Shown here: in pieces, positions 16,895 through 26,494 of the stretch | Layout: each line of letters starts with the position of its first letter | Position numbering within the stretch: position 1 is the stretch's first letter | Assembly (NCBI GenBank): GCA_029248675.1 | Contig: JAQWIX010000152.1 | Span: 1-32,066, forward strand | From: Pseudomonadales bacterium | GTDB lineage: Bacteria; Pseudomonadota; Gammaproteobacteria; Pseudomonadales; Azotimanducaceae | DNA length: 32,066 bases | Reading direction: 5' to 3' | The notes under the pieces: generated by a model | Database searches by the model: none | The model's input: the letters and a program-made list of their open reading frames with translations, nothing else | What the model was told of the DNA's origin: nothing | Translations under genes and position numbers: made by a program

Positions 16895-18106
16895 TTATAC
16901 CAACTGGTTCATGCTTAACATGGGCAGCAATATAGCCATCACAATGAAAAGTACCACGCCCCCCATCATCAACAACATCAGTGGTTCAAACAATTTCACT
17001 AAGGCTGATACCACACGCTCCACTTCTGACTGCTGGAAATCCGCCACTCGACCGAGCATGGCATCCAAGGTGCCGCTCTGCTCCCCCGCCGCTACCATGT
17101 GGAGCAACATCGGCGGCATCTGTCCTACTTTCCCAAGACTGATGTGTAAGCTGATTCCCTCGCTAACCCGTTGGGTCGCTTCGGTGAGAGCCCGCTGAAG
17201 CCATTGGTTAGAAACTACCCCGGAAGCAATATGCATGGCTTCTACTAATGGCACGCCAGAGCGCGTCAAGATTGATAGCGTGTTGGTATAGCGAGCGGCA
17301 TTTGCGCTTCGCGTAATTCGCTGTATTAAAGGCATGTCAAATTTCATGCGATCCCAGCGCAGCCGCATTCTTGGCTGGGCAAGCAGCCAGCGAATGCAAA
17401 GAACCGACAGCGCGACAGCAATGATCAGGAGCCACCAATAGTTTGCCATCAGGTCCGTAATCCCGATCAGCACGGTAGTGAACCAGGGCAGTTCCTGTCC
17501 GGTATCCACAATGACGTTCACCATGTCCGGAACGATATACACCATCAAGCCGGAAATGATCAGCACGGCCATGGTGAGGAGTACGGCTGGGTAAACCATG
17601 GCCATTTCCACATTCCGCGTGGCGCTGAACTGGCGCTCTTCGTAATCGGCTAAGTTTTCAAGCACTTTGTCGAGAAAACCGGACTGTTCCCCAGCCGTTA
17701 CTGTTGCCCTGTAAAGGGCGTTAAAACTACTACTGTGATCGCTCAAGCTCACGGCTAAGCTGTGGCCTTCTAGCACCTTACTGCGAATGGCCATAATCAG
17801 GCCTTTGACATGCTGCTTTTCAGCTTGCTCGGCCACGGCGGCTAGGGCTGCTTCAATGGGTAAGCTGGATCCGATCAATGTGGCCAGTTGCCGGGTAAAG
17901 AGCACGCGATCCAGATGCCCGAGTTTGCGCTGGAAAGATACTCCGGAACGTTTGATGGTCGACTGGCTGGCTGTCACGTTTACCTTGGTCGGCATGAGCG
18001 CTTGATCGCGCAGCAATGCGCGCGCATGACGGGCGCTGTCGGCTTCGATAACACCTTTGCGGGTTCTCCCGGCCTCGTCTAAGGCTTGGTACTCAAATGC
18101 CGCCAT
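16895..18106 (-). CDS. gspF: Type II secretion system inner membrane protein GspF
   Basis: MAAFEYQALDEAGRTRKGVIEADSARHARALLRDQALMP...FTRQLATLIGSSLPIEAALAAVAEQAEK...MVAAGEQSGTLDAMLGRVADFQ. Confidence 0.96.
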   Translation of the reverse strand: MAAFEYQALDEAGRTRKGVIEADSARHARALLRDQALMPTKVNVTASQSTIKRSGVSFQRKLGHLDRVLFTRQLATLIGSSLPIEAALAAVAEQAEKQHVKGLIMAIRSKVLEGHSLAVSLSDHSSSFNALYRATVTAGEQSGFLDKVLENLADYEERQFSATRNVEMAMVYPAVLLTMAVLIISGLMVYIVPDMVNVIVDTGQELPWFTTVLIGITDLMANYWWLLIIAVALSVLCIRWLLAQPRMRLRWDRMKFDMPLIQRITRSANAARYTNTLSILTRSGVPLVEAMHIASGVVSNQWLQRALTEATQRVSEGISLHISLGKVGQMPPMLLHMVAAGEQSGTLDAMLGRVADFQQSEVERVVSALVKLFEPLMLLMMGGVVLFIVMAILLPMLSMNQLV

Positions 18107-18136
18107 TAGCCCTTAGTGTCCAAATACCGGTCTTGA

Positions 18137-19636
18137 TTAGTCATCAAGACTCACCCTAAGAACTTCGTCTACCGTGGTAATTCCCGCCAGAATTTTTTGT
18201 TTGCCGTCCTCACCAATGCTTGGGGCATTGCCGCGGGCATATCGATTCAACGCTTGCTCACTGGCAGCGTCGTGAATGAGTTCCCGCATTTTCTCGTCTA
18301 CCACAACCATCTCGTAAAGACCGGTTCGACCTAGGAATCCGGACTGCGAGCACTCGCCGCAACCGTTAGCCTGATAAACCATGGCCGTCGACTCTTGTAG
18401 GAATGTTAGTTCGCTGGGGTTGGCAGGTCGCTGAGTGGAGCAATGGGGGCACAAGACACGTACCAAACGCTGGGCTAACACGCCAATCAGACTGGAACTG
18501 AGCAAGAAAGGCTCCACCCCCATGTCAATGAGCCGGGTCACAGCGCCAACCGCCGAGTTGGTGTGCAATGTGGACATGACCAGGTGTCCGGTAAGACTGG
18601 CCTGAACAGCGATCTCTGCTGTTTCAATGTCGCGGATCTCCCCCACCATGACGACATCCGGGTCTTGGCGCAGGATAGCGCGTAGCCCTCGGGCAAAAGT
18701 CATGTCCGCTTTGTTGTTAACTTGGGTTTGGCCAATTCCCGGCAAGCTGTACTCAATCGGATCTTCTACCGTCAACACGTTGATCGTGCTGCCATTAAGC
18801 TCAGCAAGGGACCCGTACAGTGTCGTGGTCTTACCAGACCCGGTAGGTCCTGTAACCAGAAAGATGCCATGAGGTTTGTGCACAACGCCTTGGAGAGCCT
18901 TTAAGGTATGAGGCGCCAAACCTAATTTCTGTAGGTTTAGCCGGCCCGCCTGTTTGTCCAATAATCGCAGCACCACACGCTCGCCAAAGTTTGCCGGCAT
19001 CGTGCTGACACGTACATCCACTTCTCGTCCACCGATTCGCAGCGATATCCGGCCATCTTGGGGAATGCGCTTCTCCGCGATGTCCAGTTTGCCCATCACC
19101 TTGATTCGAGATATGAGTAAGGAGGCTAATTCTCGGCGTGGCCTAACCACCTCTCGCATTACACCGTCCACACGAAAACGTACCACCAAGGCCTGCTCAA
19201 ATGTTTCGATATGAACGTCGGAAGCGTTCTCGCGAATAGCCTGCGCTAATAGCGCGTTGATCAAGCGTATGATCGGGGCATCGTCTTGCTGCTCGAGGAG
19301 GTCCTCGGTCTCGGGCAAGGCACTTGCGAGACTGGCAAGATCCATCTCGTCCCCTAGGTCCTCCACCATTTGTTTGGCTTCGCTGGAGTCTCTGGCATAG
19401 ACCGTTGTAACTAACTCATCGAACTCTTCTTCACTTACCAACCGCACTCGTGCGCTGCGTTTTGTATGACGCCTGATTTCAGCCAGAGTTGTCAGCGTCG
19501 GGTTCGACTTAGCGCAAATCTCGATTGTCTGCTCAGCCTCATCCTTGACCACGACAACGCCGAACCGACGAGCAAAGGTAAAGGGCAGTCTGTCCTCGCT
19601 GTTTGAAGTACTCCTATGTGCCGACTCGTTCGTCAT
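18137..19636 (-). CDS. gspE: Type II secretion system ATPase GspE
   Basis: Walker A VTGPTGSGKTTTLYG; DPDVVMVGEIRDIETAEIAVQASLTGHLVMSTLHTN; tetracysteine CPHC...CGEC. Confidence 0.97.
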   Translation of the reverse strand: MTNESAHRSTSNSEDRLPFTFARRFGVVVVKDEAEQTIEICAKSNPTLTTLAEIRRHTKRSARVRLVSEEEFDELVTTVYARDSSEAKQMVEDLGDEMDLASLASALPETEDLLEQQDDAPIIRLINALLAQAIRENASDVHIETFEQALVVRFRVDGVMREVVRPRRELASLLISRIKVMGKLDIAEKRIPQDGRISLRIGGREVDVRVSTMPANFGERVVLRLLDKQAGRLNLQKLGLAPHTLKALQGVVHKPHGIFLVTGPTGSGKTTTLYGSLAELNGSTINVLTVEDPIEYSLPGIGQTQVNNKADMTFARGLRAILRQDPDVVMVGEIRDIETAEIAVQASLTGHLVMSTLHTNSAVGAVTRLIDMGVEPFLLSSSLIGVLAQRLVRVLCPHCSTQRPANPSELTFLQESTAMVYQANGCGECSQSGFLGRTGLYEMVVVDEKMRELIHDAASEQALNRYARGNAPSIGEDGKQKILAGITTVDEVLRVSLDD

Positions 19637-19867
19637 GTAAGAAACCTGTTCGTGTGGAGAATCTGGCCAGCGTTACTGTACGCCGGGAAGCTTAACTAAG
19701 AAAACTGCCCTTACGAGTGATCTTTTTGCTAGGTCGATCCCTCTTGGATCGCTGGCCAAAACGTCTGGTACGAGACCTCGAGGGAGGCACCTTTCGACCA
19801 ATATCGCTGGCGCTCGTGTCTCAGCATCCATAATATCATCGACACCCGCGTAGCAAGGAAAGTATCT

Positions 19868-20884
19868 TTGAATTTTGTAGGCGCTCACATTATTTCTGTG
19901 GATCAATTCGACCGAGCGGCAGCGGATCGGGTATTTGAGGTTGCGGATAAGATGCAACCTTACGCCATGCGTAATCGCATCACTCGGGTGCTTCAGGGCG
20001 CCATCCTTTCGAACATGTTTTTTGAGCCAAGCACCCGGACGCGAGTCTCCTTCGGCTCCGCTTTCAACCTATTGGGCGGAGAGGTTCGCGAAACCACCGA
20101 GGCCAAATCATCTTCCTTGGCCAAGGGAGAATCTCTTTACGATACCGCCAGGGTTTTGTCCGGTTACAGTGATGTCATCGTCATGCGACACCCGGATGCC
20201 GGCAGCGTTGCCAAATTTGCAGAAGCCAGCCGCGTGCCCGTCATCAACGGTGGCGACGGACCAAACGAACATCCTAGCCAAGCGCTACTGGATCTTTACA
20301 CCATGCGTACGGAAATTGCGGCCCAAGGTCAGAGCATCGACGGACTTAGCATCGCCTTGATTGGCGACCTGCGGTACGGCCGAGCCGTGCACTCTCTGTG
20401 CAAGTTACTGTGTCTATATGACAACATCCGCCTGCATCTAATTTCTCCACAGGAGTTGGCGCTGCCTGGGGACATTGTGGCCTTGCTTAAAATCGCAGGC
20501 CATGAAGTACGTCAATATACGGATATGGCCGAGGGTATTGGCGGCGTGGACATCTTATACGTAACGCGTACCCAAGAAGAACGCTTTCCCTCTCAGCAAG
20601 AGGCGGACCGTTACCGCGGCTTGTTTCGGCTAAATCAGGCGATTTATACCCAAAACTGTGCACCTAACACAGTCATCATGCACCCGCTTCCACGGGATTC
20701 CCGGGCCCAAGCTCAAGAGCTGGACGACGATCTGAATCAGAACCCCAATCTGGCTATCTTTCGGCAGACTGACAATGGCATGCTGATTCGTATGGCCTTG
20801 TTCGCCCTCGTGCTCGATGTAGTGGATCAAGTGGACAACTTCGCACAACCGGTCACTTGGTTCACCGACAAAAGACACGGCTAG
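19868..20884 (+). CDS. pyrB: Aspartate carbamoyltransferase catalytic subunit
   Basis: FFEPSTRTRVSFGSAFNLLGG, GDGPNEHPSQALLDLYT, LIGDLRYGRAVHSL, MHPLPRDSRAQ; probable TTG start. Confidence 0.94.
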   Translation: MNFVGAHIISVDQFDRAAADRVFEVADKMQPYAMRNRITRVLQGAILSNMFFEPSTRTRVSFGSAFNLLGGEVRETTEAKSSSLAKGESLYDTARVLSGYSDVIVMRHPDAGSVAKFAEASRVPVINGGDGPNEHPSQALLDLYTMRTEIAAQGQSIDGLSIALIGDLRYGRAVHSLCKLLCLYDNIRLHLISPQELALPGDIVALLKIAGHEVRQYTDMAEGIGGVDILYVTRTQEERFPSQQEADRYRGLFRLNQAIYTQNCAPNTVIMHPLPRDSRAQAQELDDDLNQNPNLAIFRQTDNGMLIRMALFALVLDVVDQVDNFAQPVTWFTDKRHG

Positions 20885-20921
20885 ATAACGTTGTTCTCCG
20901 GGCAAAGGTGATGGCCAAAAA

Positions 20922-20943
20922 AAAGGGCCCGATTGGGCCCTTT
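20922..20943. terminator. Bidirectional terminator between pyrB and etfA
   Basis: AAAGGGCCC-GATT-GGGCCCTTT stem-loop preceded by an A tract, between convergent genes. Confidence 0.88.
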
Positions 20944-20964
20944 CTCGTGCAGATCGATGATGAA

Positions 20965-21894
20965 TCAGATCTGAGCTTCCAGTTCCGGCAAAACCGTGAA
21001 CAGGTCAGCCACTAGGCCGTAGTCGGCAACTTGGAAGATTGGGGCATCTTCGTCCTTGTTGATCGCAACGATCACCTTGCTGTCCTTCATGCCGGCTAGG
21101 TGCTGGATAGCACCGGAAATACCAACGGCAATGTACAAGTCCGGGGCAACAATCTTACCGGTCTGCCCTACCTGCATATCGTTGGGAACGAACCCTGCGT
21201 CCACGGCAGCTCGAGAGGCACCAATAGCGGCACCCAACTTATCTGCAATTCCGTCCAACATGCCGAAGTTCTCTCCGTTTTGCATACCGCGACCACCAGA
21301 AATGATCACGCTTGCAGCGGTCAACTCGGGGCGTTCGGACTCCGCAATTTCTTGAGAAACAAAGCTGGAGATGCCAGCGTCGGTAACGTTAGCAATGGCT
21401 TCAACACTGGCGCTGCCGCCTGTGCTGGCCACAGCGTCGTAAGCCGTACCACGCACTGAAACCACCTTGACCGAGTCATTGGACTTCACCGTGGCAATGG
21501 CGTTACCCGCGTATATAGGGCGTTTGAAGGTATCTGCGCTTTCAACGCTGATGATGTCGGAAATTTGCGCAACACCAAGCTTGGCTGCCACTCGTGGCAA
21601 GAAGCTACGTCCATTGGCGGTGTGAGCAGCCAGTACATGGCTGTACGGCGCTGCGACCTCGGCAACTAAGTCGCCTAAGTTTTCCGCCAGCTGATGCTCA
21701 TAGGCGGGGTTATCCGCAACCAGCACCTTGTTGACGCCGGGTACGGCGGCTACTTGACCGGCAACGCCGTCAACGCCGCTGCCTGCGACCAATACATCGA
21801 TGTCACCGCCAATAGCTTGGGCGGCAGCGATGGTCACAAGGGTAGCAGCCTTGTTTTCAGTGTTATCGTGTTCTGCAACGACTAATATGCTCAT
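20965..21894 (-). CDS. etfA: Electron transfer flavoprotein alpha subunit
   Basis: [11 protein letters not shown]..., [102 protein letters not shown]. Confidence 0.98.
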   Translation of the reverse strand: MSILVVAEHDNTENKAATLVTIAAAQAIGGDIDVLVAGSGVDGVAGQVAAVPGVNKVLVADNPAYEHQLAENLGDLVAEVAAPYSHVLAAHTANGRSFLPRVAAKLGVAQISDIISVESADTFKRPIYAGNAIATVKSNDSVKVVSVRGTAYDAVASTGGSASVEAIANVTDAGISSFVSQEIAESERPELTAASVIISGGRGMQNGENFGMLDGIADKLGAAIGASRAAVDAGFVPNDMQVGQTGKIVAPDLYIAVGISGAIQHLAGMKDSKVIVAINKDEDAPIFQVADYGLVADLFTVLPELEAQI

Positions 21895-22643
21895 GAGATC
21901 ACCTTCGCTTCGTTCTTGAGTTTATCGACCAGTTGTTCAACGGATTCGACCTTAATGCCTGCAGCTCGTTCTGCTGGGGCCTCTACCCTTAACACTTCTA
22001 CGGTAGGGTTCATGTCCACGCCCAGTTCATCCGGGGTCAAAACGTCCAGGGGCTTCTTCTTAGCCTTCATGATGTTTGGCAAAGAGGCGTATCGCGGTTC
22101 GTTTAATCGTAGGTCGGTGGTCACAACTGCGGGCAGATTCACCGAAATGGTCTGCATGCCGCCGTCGATTTCCCGCAGGACCTGGGCCTTACCGTCTGCC
22201 ACTGTTACTTCAGATGCAAAGGTGGCCTGTGGCATACCGGCTAGCGCTGCAAACATCTGACCGGTCTGACTGTTGTCGCCATCAATACTTTGCTTGCCGA
22301 AAATAACCACACCAGCCTGCTCGCGCTCTTGTACCGCAACCAAGGCTCGGGCAATGGCCAAGGGCTGGGCTTCGACGTCGGTTTCCACCAGGATGGCTCG
22401 ATCCGCACCCAAGGCTAGGCAGGTGCGTAGTTGTTCTTGGCAGGCAGTGCTGCCAACGGCAACAGCAATAACTTCTTCCGCTACACCCGCTTCTTTCATA
22501 CGAACGGCTTCTTCGATGCCGATTTCACAAAAAGGGTTAACAGACATTTTGACGTTGCTGAGATCAACGCCAGTGTTATCGGGCTTTACACGCACTTTGA
22601 CGTTGTAATCCACCACTCGTTTGACCGGTACAATAACCTTCAT
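21891..22643 (-). CDS. etfB: Electron transfer flavoprotein beta subunit
   Basis: [51 protein letters not shown]...[21 protein letters not shown]; 4-bp ATGA overlap with etfA. Confidence 0.98.
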   Translation of the reverse strand: MKVIVPVKRVVDYNVKVRVKPDNTGVDLSNVKMSVNPFCEIGIEEAVRMKEAGVAEEVIAVAVGSTACQEQLRTCLALGADRAILVETDVEAQPLAIARALVAVQEREQAGVVIFGKQSIDGDNSQTGQMFAALAGMPQATFASEVTVADGKAQVLREIDGGMQTISVNLPAVVTTDLRLNEPRYASLPNIMKAKKKPLDVLTPDELGVDMNPTVEVLRVEAPAERAAGIKVESVEQLVDKLKNEAKVIS

Positions 22644-23054
22644 TGAATTTGAGTCCTCATTTGTTGGCTCGGACGTCTGCGGCATTCCCGCTGTCCTTGG
22701 AGCATTTTTACGACTAGCGCCTGAACGCTTAGTCTTTTTACCCGACTAGAAACCGACGACTACCATGCGGCATTTGCCACAACATTGCAGCGATATGTCA
22801 CGCATTTGGGTAAGTTTTTAGCACTTTGCTGGGGTATTTGGCGTAACGTCCCGGCGAAAGTCGGGTGACGAAAGCGCACAAACCGATTAACCTGCCGCCT
22901 GCGCGTCCACGCTGTCCTCAGCAAGAGGGCGACGCATTGTCCCTATGCCCTAGGCATAGGTCAAGACATCACCGATTGCGATGAATGCCGGCCAGATTAA
23001 CGTTGGTTGCGACATCGAGGTCGAGAGACACATTACTGGAAATAGAGGATTGCA

Positions 23055-24719
23055 ATGGAGCAACAAGTAGAACGCGAATCCATGGAATTTGACGTTGTGA
23101 TTGTTGGCGGTGGACCAGCCGGTCTTGCGGCCGCCTGCCGCCTGATGCAGCTGGGCGAAAAAAGCGGTCAAGAGTTGTCCGTTTGCCTAGTGGAAAAAGG
23201 CTCGGAAATTGGCGCGCATATTTTGTCTGGCGCGATTTTTGAGCCGACGGCGCTAAATGAACTGTTTCCAGACTGGCAGGAGCGTGGTGCACCGCTGGAT
23301 AACCCGGTTACCGAAGACCTGATCTATTACATGGTTAACGAGACCAACCGCATCAAAGTGCCCAGTTTCCTCGTACCCAGTGATGCTCACAACGAAGGCA
23401 ATCATGCCATCAGCCTAGCGAACTTGTGCCGCTGGCTGGGCGAGCAGGCAGAAAACATGGGAGTGAACATATTCCCCGGCTTTGCCGCTTCTGAAATTCT
23501 CTACGATGAAAACGGCGCAGTGCGCGGTGTGGCCACCGGCGACATGGGCATTAGCAAGGAAGGCGAGCAGAAAGGCAGCTATACCCCGGGCTATGAGCTG
23601 CTGGGTAAATACACGATTTTCTCTGAAGGCTGCCGCGGTCATCTGGGTAAGCAGCTGATTAACAAGTTCGAGCTAAACGCTGACAGCGGCACCCAGCACT
23701 ATGCCATTGGCATCAAAGAGCTGTGGACTATTGATCCGGCCAAGCACAAGCCCGGAAAGGTAATGCACAGTATCGGGTGGCCCCTTAATCACATGCCCGG
23801 CGGCGCGACGGGCGGCTCATTCTTATATCACCTGCCGGACAATCAAGTGTCCTTAGGGCTGATCGTGGATTTGAGCTACAAAAACCCACACCTGTCGCCC
23901 TTTGACGAAATGCAGCGCTGGAAACATCACCCGCTGATTGCTGACATCTTGGAGGGTGGCGAACGAGTCTCTTATGGCGCTCGGGCCATTTCTAAGGGCG
24001 GTTTACAGGCGTTGCCGAAGCTCACGGTACCCGGAGCACTAATCGCTGGAGACGACGCGGGCTTCCTAAACGTACTCAAGATTAAAGGCAGCCATACCGC
24101 CATGAAGTCAGGGATGTTGGCTGCAGAAGCTGCCTTTGACGAACTCAGCGAGGGCCATGCCCAAACCGAAGCTACGTCATTCCAAACAAGGTTCGAGAAT
24201 TCATGGTTGTTTGATGAGCTGAACCGCTCACGCAATGTAGGTCCTGCCCTACACAAATTGGGGGTTTTGGGCGGCTCAGGCTACGCCTTTGCCGATCAGT
24301 ATTTCGCCGGCAACCAACCTTGGACCCTGACGGATCCAACACCGGACTATGCGACTCTGAAGCCAGCCGCGGCCAGCAAGGCTATCGACTACCCTAAACC
24401 CGATGGCGTCTTGTCCTTCGATAAGTTGTCTTCCGTGTTCTTGTCCAACACCAATCACGAAGAAGATCAGCCCTGTCACCTGACCCTGAAAGATGCCGAT
24501 GTGCCGGTTCGTGACAACCTGCCCAAGTATGCTGAGCCGGCTCAGCGCTACTGCCCGGCCGGAGTCTATGAAATCGTCGAAGAAACCGACGGCCCTCGCT
24601 TTCAGATCAACGCGCAAAACTGCGTGCACTGTAAGACCTGTGACATCAAAGATCCGTCCCAAAACATCACTTGGGTGGTACCCGAGGGCGCTGGAGGCCC
24701 CAACTACCCGAACATGTAA
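23055..24719 (+). CDS. Electron transfer flavoprotein-ubiquinone oxidoreductase
   Basis: FDVVIVGGGPAGLAAACRLMQL FAD motif; HILSGAIFEPTALNELFPDW; C-terminal 4Fe-4S region RYCPAGVYEI...NAQNCVHCKTCDIKDPSQNITWVVPEGAGGPNYPNM. Confidence 0.98.
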   Translation: MEQQVERESMEFDVVIVGGGPAGLAAACRLMQLGEKSGQELSVCLVEKGSEIGAHILSGAIFEPTALNELFPDWQERGAPLDNPVTEDLIYYMVNETNRIKVPSFLVPSDAHNEGNHAISLANLCRWLGEQAENMGVNIFPGFAASEILYDENGAVRGVATGDMGISKEGEQKGSYTPGYELLGKYTIFSEGCRGHLGKQLINKFELNADSGTQHYAIGIKELWTIDPAKHKPGKVMHSIGWPLNHMPGGATGGSFLYHLPDNQVSLGLIVDLSYKNPHLSPFDEMQRWKHHPLIADILEGGERVSYGARAISKGGLQALPKLTVPGALIAGDDAGFLNVLKIKGSHTAMKSGMLAAEAAFDELSEGHAQTEATSFQTRFENSWLFDELNRSRNVGPALHKLGVLGGSGYAFADQYFAGNQPWTLTDPTPDYATLKPAAASKAIDYPKPDGVLSFDKLSSVFLSNTNHEEDQPCHLTLKDADVPVRDNLPKYAEPAQRYCPAGVYEIVEETDGPRFQINAQNCVHCKTCDIKDPSQNITWVVPEGAGGPNYPNM

Positions 24720-24734
24720 GGGGCGAAGTCGCTT

Positions 24735-24790
24735 AAAAAGGCTACCTTTCGGCTTGCGGAAGGCTCCCTCTGCGGGAAGGTGGCTTTTTT
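24735..24790 (+). terminator. Probable terminator after the ETF-QO gene
   Basis: AAAAAGGCTACCTT ... AAGGTGGCTTTTTT outer stem (one G-T pair) enclosing a GC-rich inner hairpin, ending in a T run. Confidence 0.7.
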
Positions 24791-24797
24791 GGTGGGT

Positions 24798-25328
24798 TTA
24801 AACCACAGATCCAAGATTGAAGACCTCACCGTCGCTGCGCACCATCAGGGCATCGTTTTCCAACGCTCCCTCTTCCACCAAACGATAAAAGACACTGCGC
24901 TGTATTCTGGCCTCAAGACCATCCCGAATGTGGAGAAATGGTCGACCATCCCGCATGGTAATGGGGTGTTCCACACCCGCAATCACGTAGTCCCCAACGT
25001 TGGTACTAAACAGCATCTGCTTGGCTGCACCCTCACCTCGCACATCCAAATCCACGGCTATGAAAGGCACCTCGGCGACCTGAATCTGCATTTTCTCCCC
25101 AGGGGTGACAAGGAAATAATCGTCCTCTTCACGCCTCAGGATAGTTGCGAACAGATCCACTAGGGGTTGTCGCTCTATGCGAGTACCTTCGTGATACCAC
25201 GCCCCCTCTCTATCGATTCGAATATCGATGACGCCGGTATGAGCAGGCTGCCATAAATGCACGGGGGGCAGCCGCTTACCTTGCTGAAGCTGAGTGAGGG
25301 TTTCAAATAAGTCGTCTATGTAGGACAT
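24798..25328 (-). CDS. DUF1285 family protein
   Basis: LPPVHLWQPAHTGVIDIRIDREGAWYHEGTRIERQPLVDLFATILRREEDDYFLVTPGEKMQIQVAEVPFIAVDLDV; recognised as DUF1285-like by recall. Confidence 0.85.
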   Translation of the reverse strand: MSYIDDLFETLTQLQQGKRLPPVHLWQPAHTGVIDIRIDREGAWYHEGTRIERQPLVDLFATILRREEDDYFLVTPGEKMQIQVAEVPFIAVDLDVRGEGAAKQMLFSTNVGDYVIAGVEHPITMRDGRPFLHIRDGLEARIQRSVFYRLVEEGALENDALMVRSDGEVFNLGSVV

Positions 25329-25460
25329 GGGGCCTCAAGGATCTATGAATTCAGTGGCCTGAACGACTACTGATGGCGGAAGACTACTTCAGTTTATGAG
25401 GCTTCGTGGTGACGATATCGGTGACTTTTGTTAACCCCGTGTCAGCGGAGCTTGAGGCCA

Positions 25461-26456
25461 CTAACCGCCAATGAACTTCATTACCGTCACTTCGCCCTGA
25501 AAATTCTCGCTTTGCTTGTCCGCCAAAGCACCCAGGAGTACTTGGTGCAATTCGGCTTGGGCCTGTTCATCTGGTAATGCCAGCAGCGACCGAATATCCG
25601 ATGAACGCGCATTGGAGAGACAACCGTACAGAGCGCCATTAGAGGACAATCGCAGGCGCGTGCAGTTTCGACAAAAGGGCTCGCTTTCGTTGGCAATGAC
25701 GCCAAAGGTGCCCTTTTGTGGGATTTCATAGCGTACCGCCGTGGAATCAAAAGGCGCATCGGTACGGCTGAAGCTATAGCGAGACGCGATGCGCTCCAAA
25801 ATACTCTCCATGGAAAAGAATTCGCGCTGATACGCTGGACTAGCCTGGAGATGCCCCATGTTCATCAGTTCAATGAAGCGCAACTCAATACCCCGCTCCA
25901 GGGCATAGTCCAACAACGGTAGAATTTGGTCATCGTTGACATGATGCATGGGCACCATGTTGATTTTGACTTTAAGCCCCCCAGCCTGCATCAGCTCGAT
26001 ACCATGTAACACCGTATTCAGATCACCGGAGCGGGCGATGGCTCTGAAATGCTCTCGGTCTAGAGTATCTAAACTGACATTTATGCGTTTCATTCCAGAA
26101 TCGATAATGTTCTGGGCATAGCGGGGCAAAAGCTGGCCGTTGGTGGTCAGGGACACATCCGTCAGGCCCAAGTCCATAATGCCCTGCAAGGTCGCTGGAA
26201 ACTTGGGGGAAAGCAGTGGTTCGCCGCCGGTAATGCGTACCTTATCGATGCCTGCGGTTGCAATCAGGAGCCGAGTGGCCCGAACGATTTCCTCACCGCT
26301 AAGCTCGTAGGCCGCCGCCTGTAAGCGCTTGCCGTCAGGTACGCAGTAGGTACACGCGTAGTTGCATGCGGCTGTTAGGCTCAGGCGTAAATTGCGAAAC
26401 CTGCGCCCGAGCCGGTCAACGATCAAATGCTGCTGGTCGTTGGTGATTTCTTGCAT
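25461..26456 (-). CDS. moaA: GTP 3',8-cyclase (molybdenum cofactor biosynthesis)
   Basis: LRLSLTAACNYACTYCVPDG radical SAM motif, RITGGEPLLS, second cluster CRNCTRLRLSSNGALYGCL, C-terminal GG. Confidence 0.97.
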   Translation of the reverse strand: MQEITNDQQHLIVDRLGRRFRNLRLSLTAACNYACTYCVPDGKRLQAAAYELSGEEIVRATRLLIATAGIDKVRITGGEPLLSPKFPATLQGIMDLGLTDVSLTTNGQLLPRYAQNIIDSGMKRINVSLDTLDREHFRAIARSGDLNTVLHGIELMQAGGLKVKINMVPMHHVNDDQILPLLDYALERGIELRFIELMNMGHLQASPAYQREFFSMESILERIASRYSFSRTDAPFDSTAVRYEIPQKGTFGVIANESEPFCRNCTRLRLSSNGALYGCLSNARSSDIRSLLALPDEQAQAELHQVLLGALADKQSENFQGEVTVMKFIGG

Positions 26457-26494
26457 AGTAGTGATTCGTTACATCCGTTTGTTTAGCGCGTTGG

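Noticed and set aside
19673-19957. 94-aa minus-strand ORF as a gene
   Set aside because: Its first third overlaps pyrB in antisense and no family is recognisable; not listed as a CDS.
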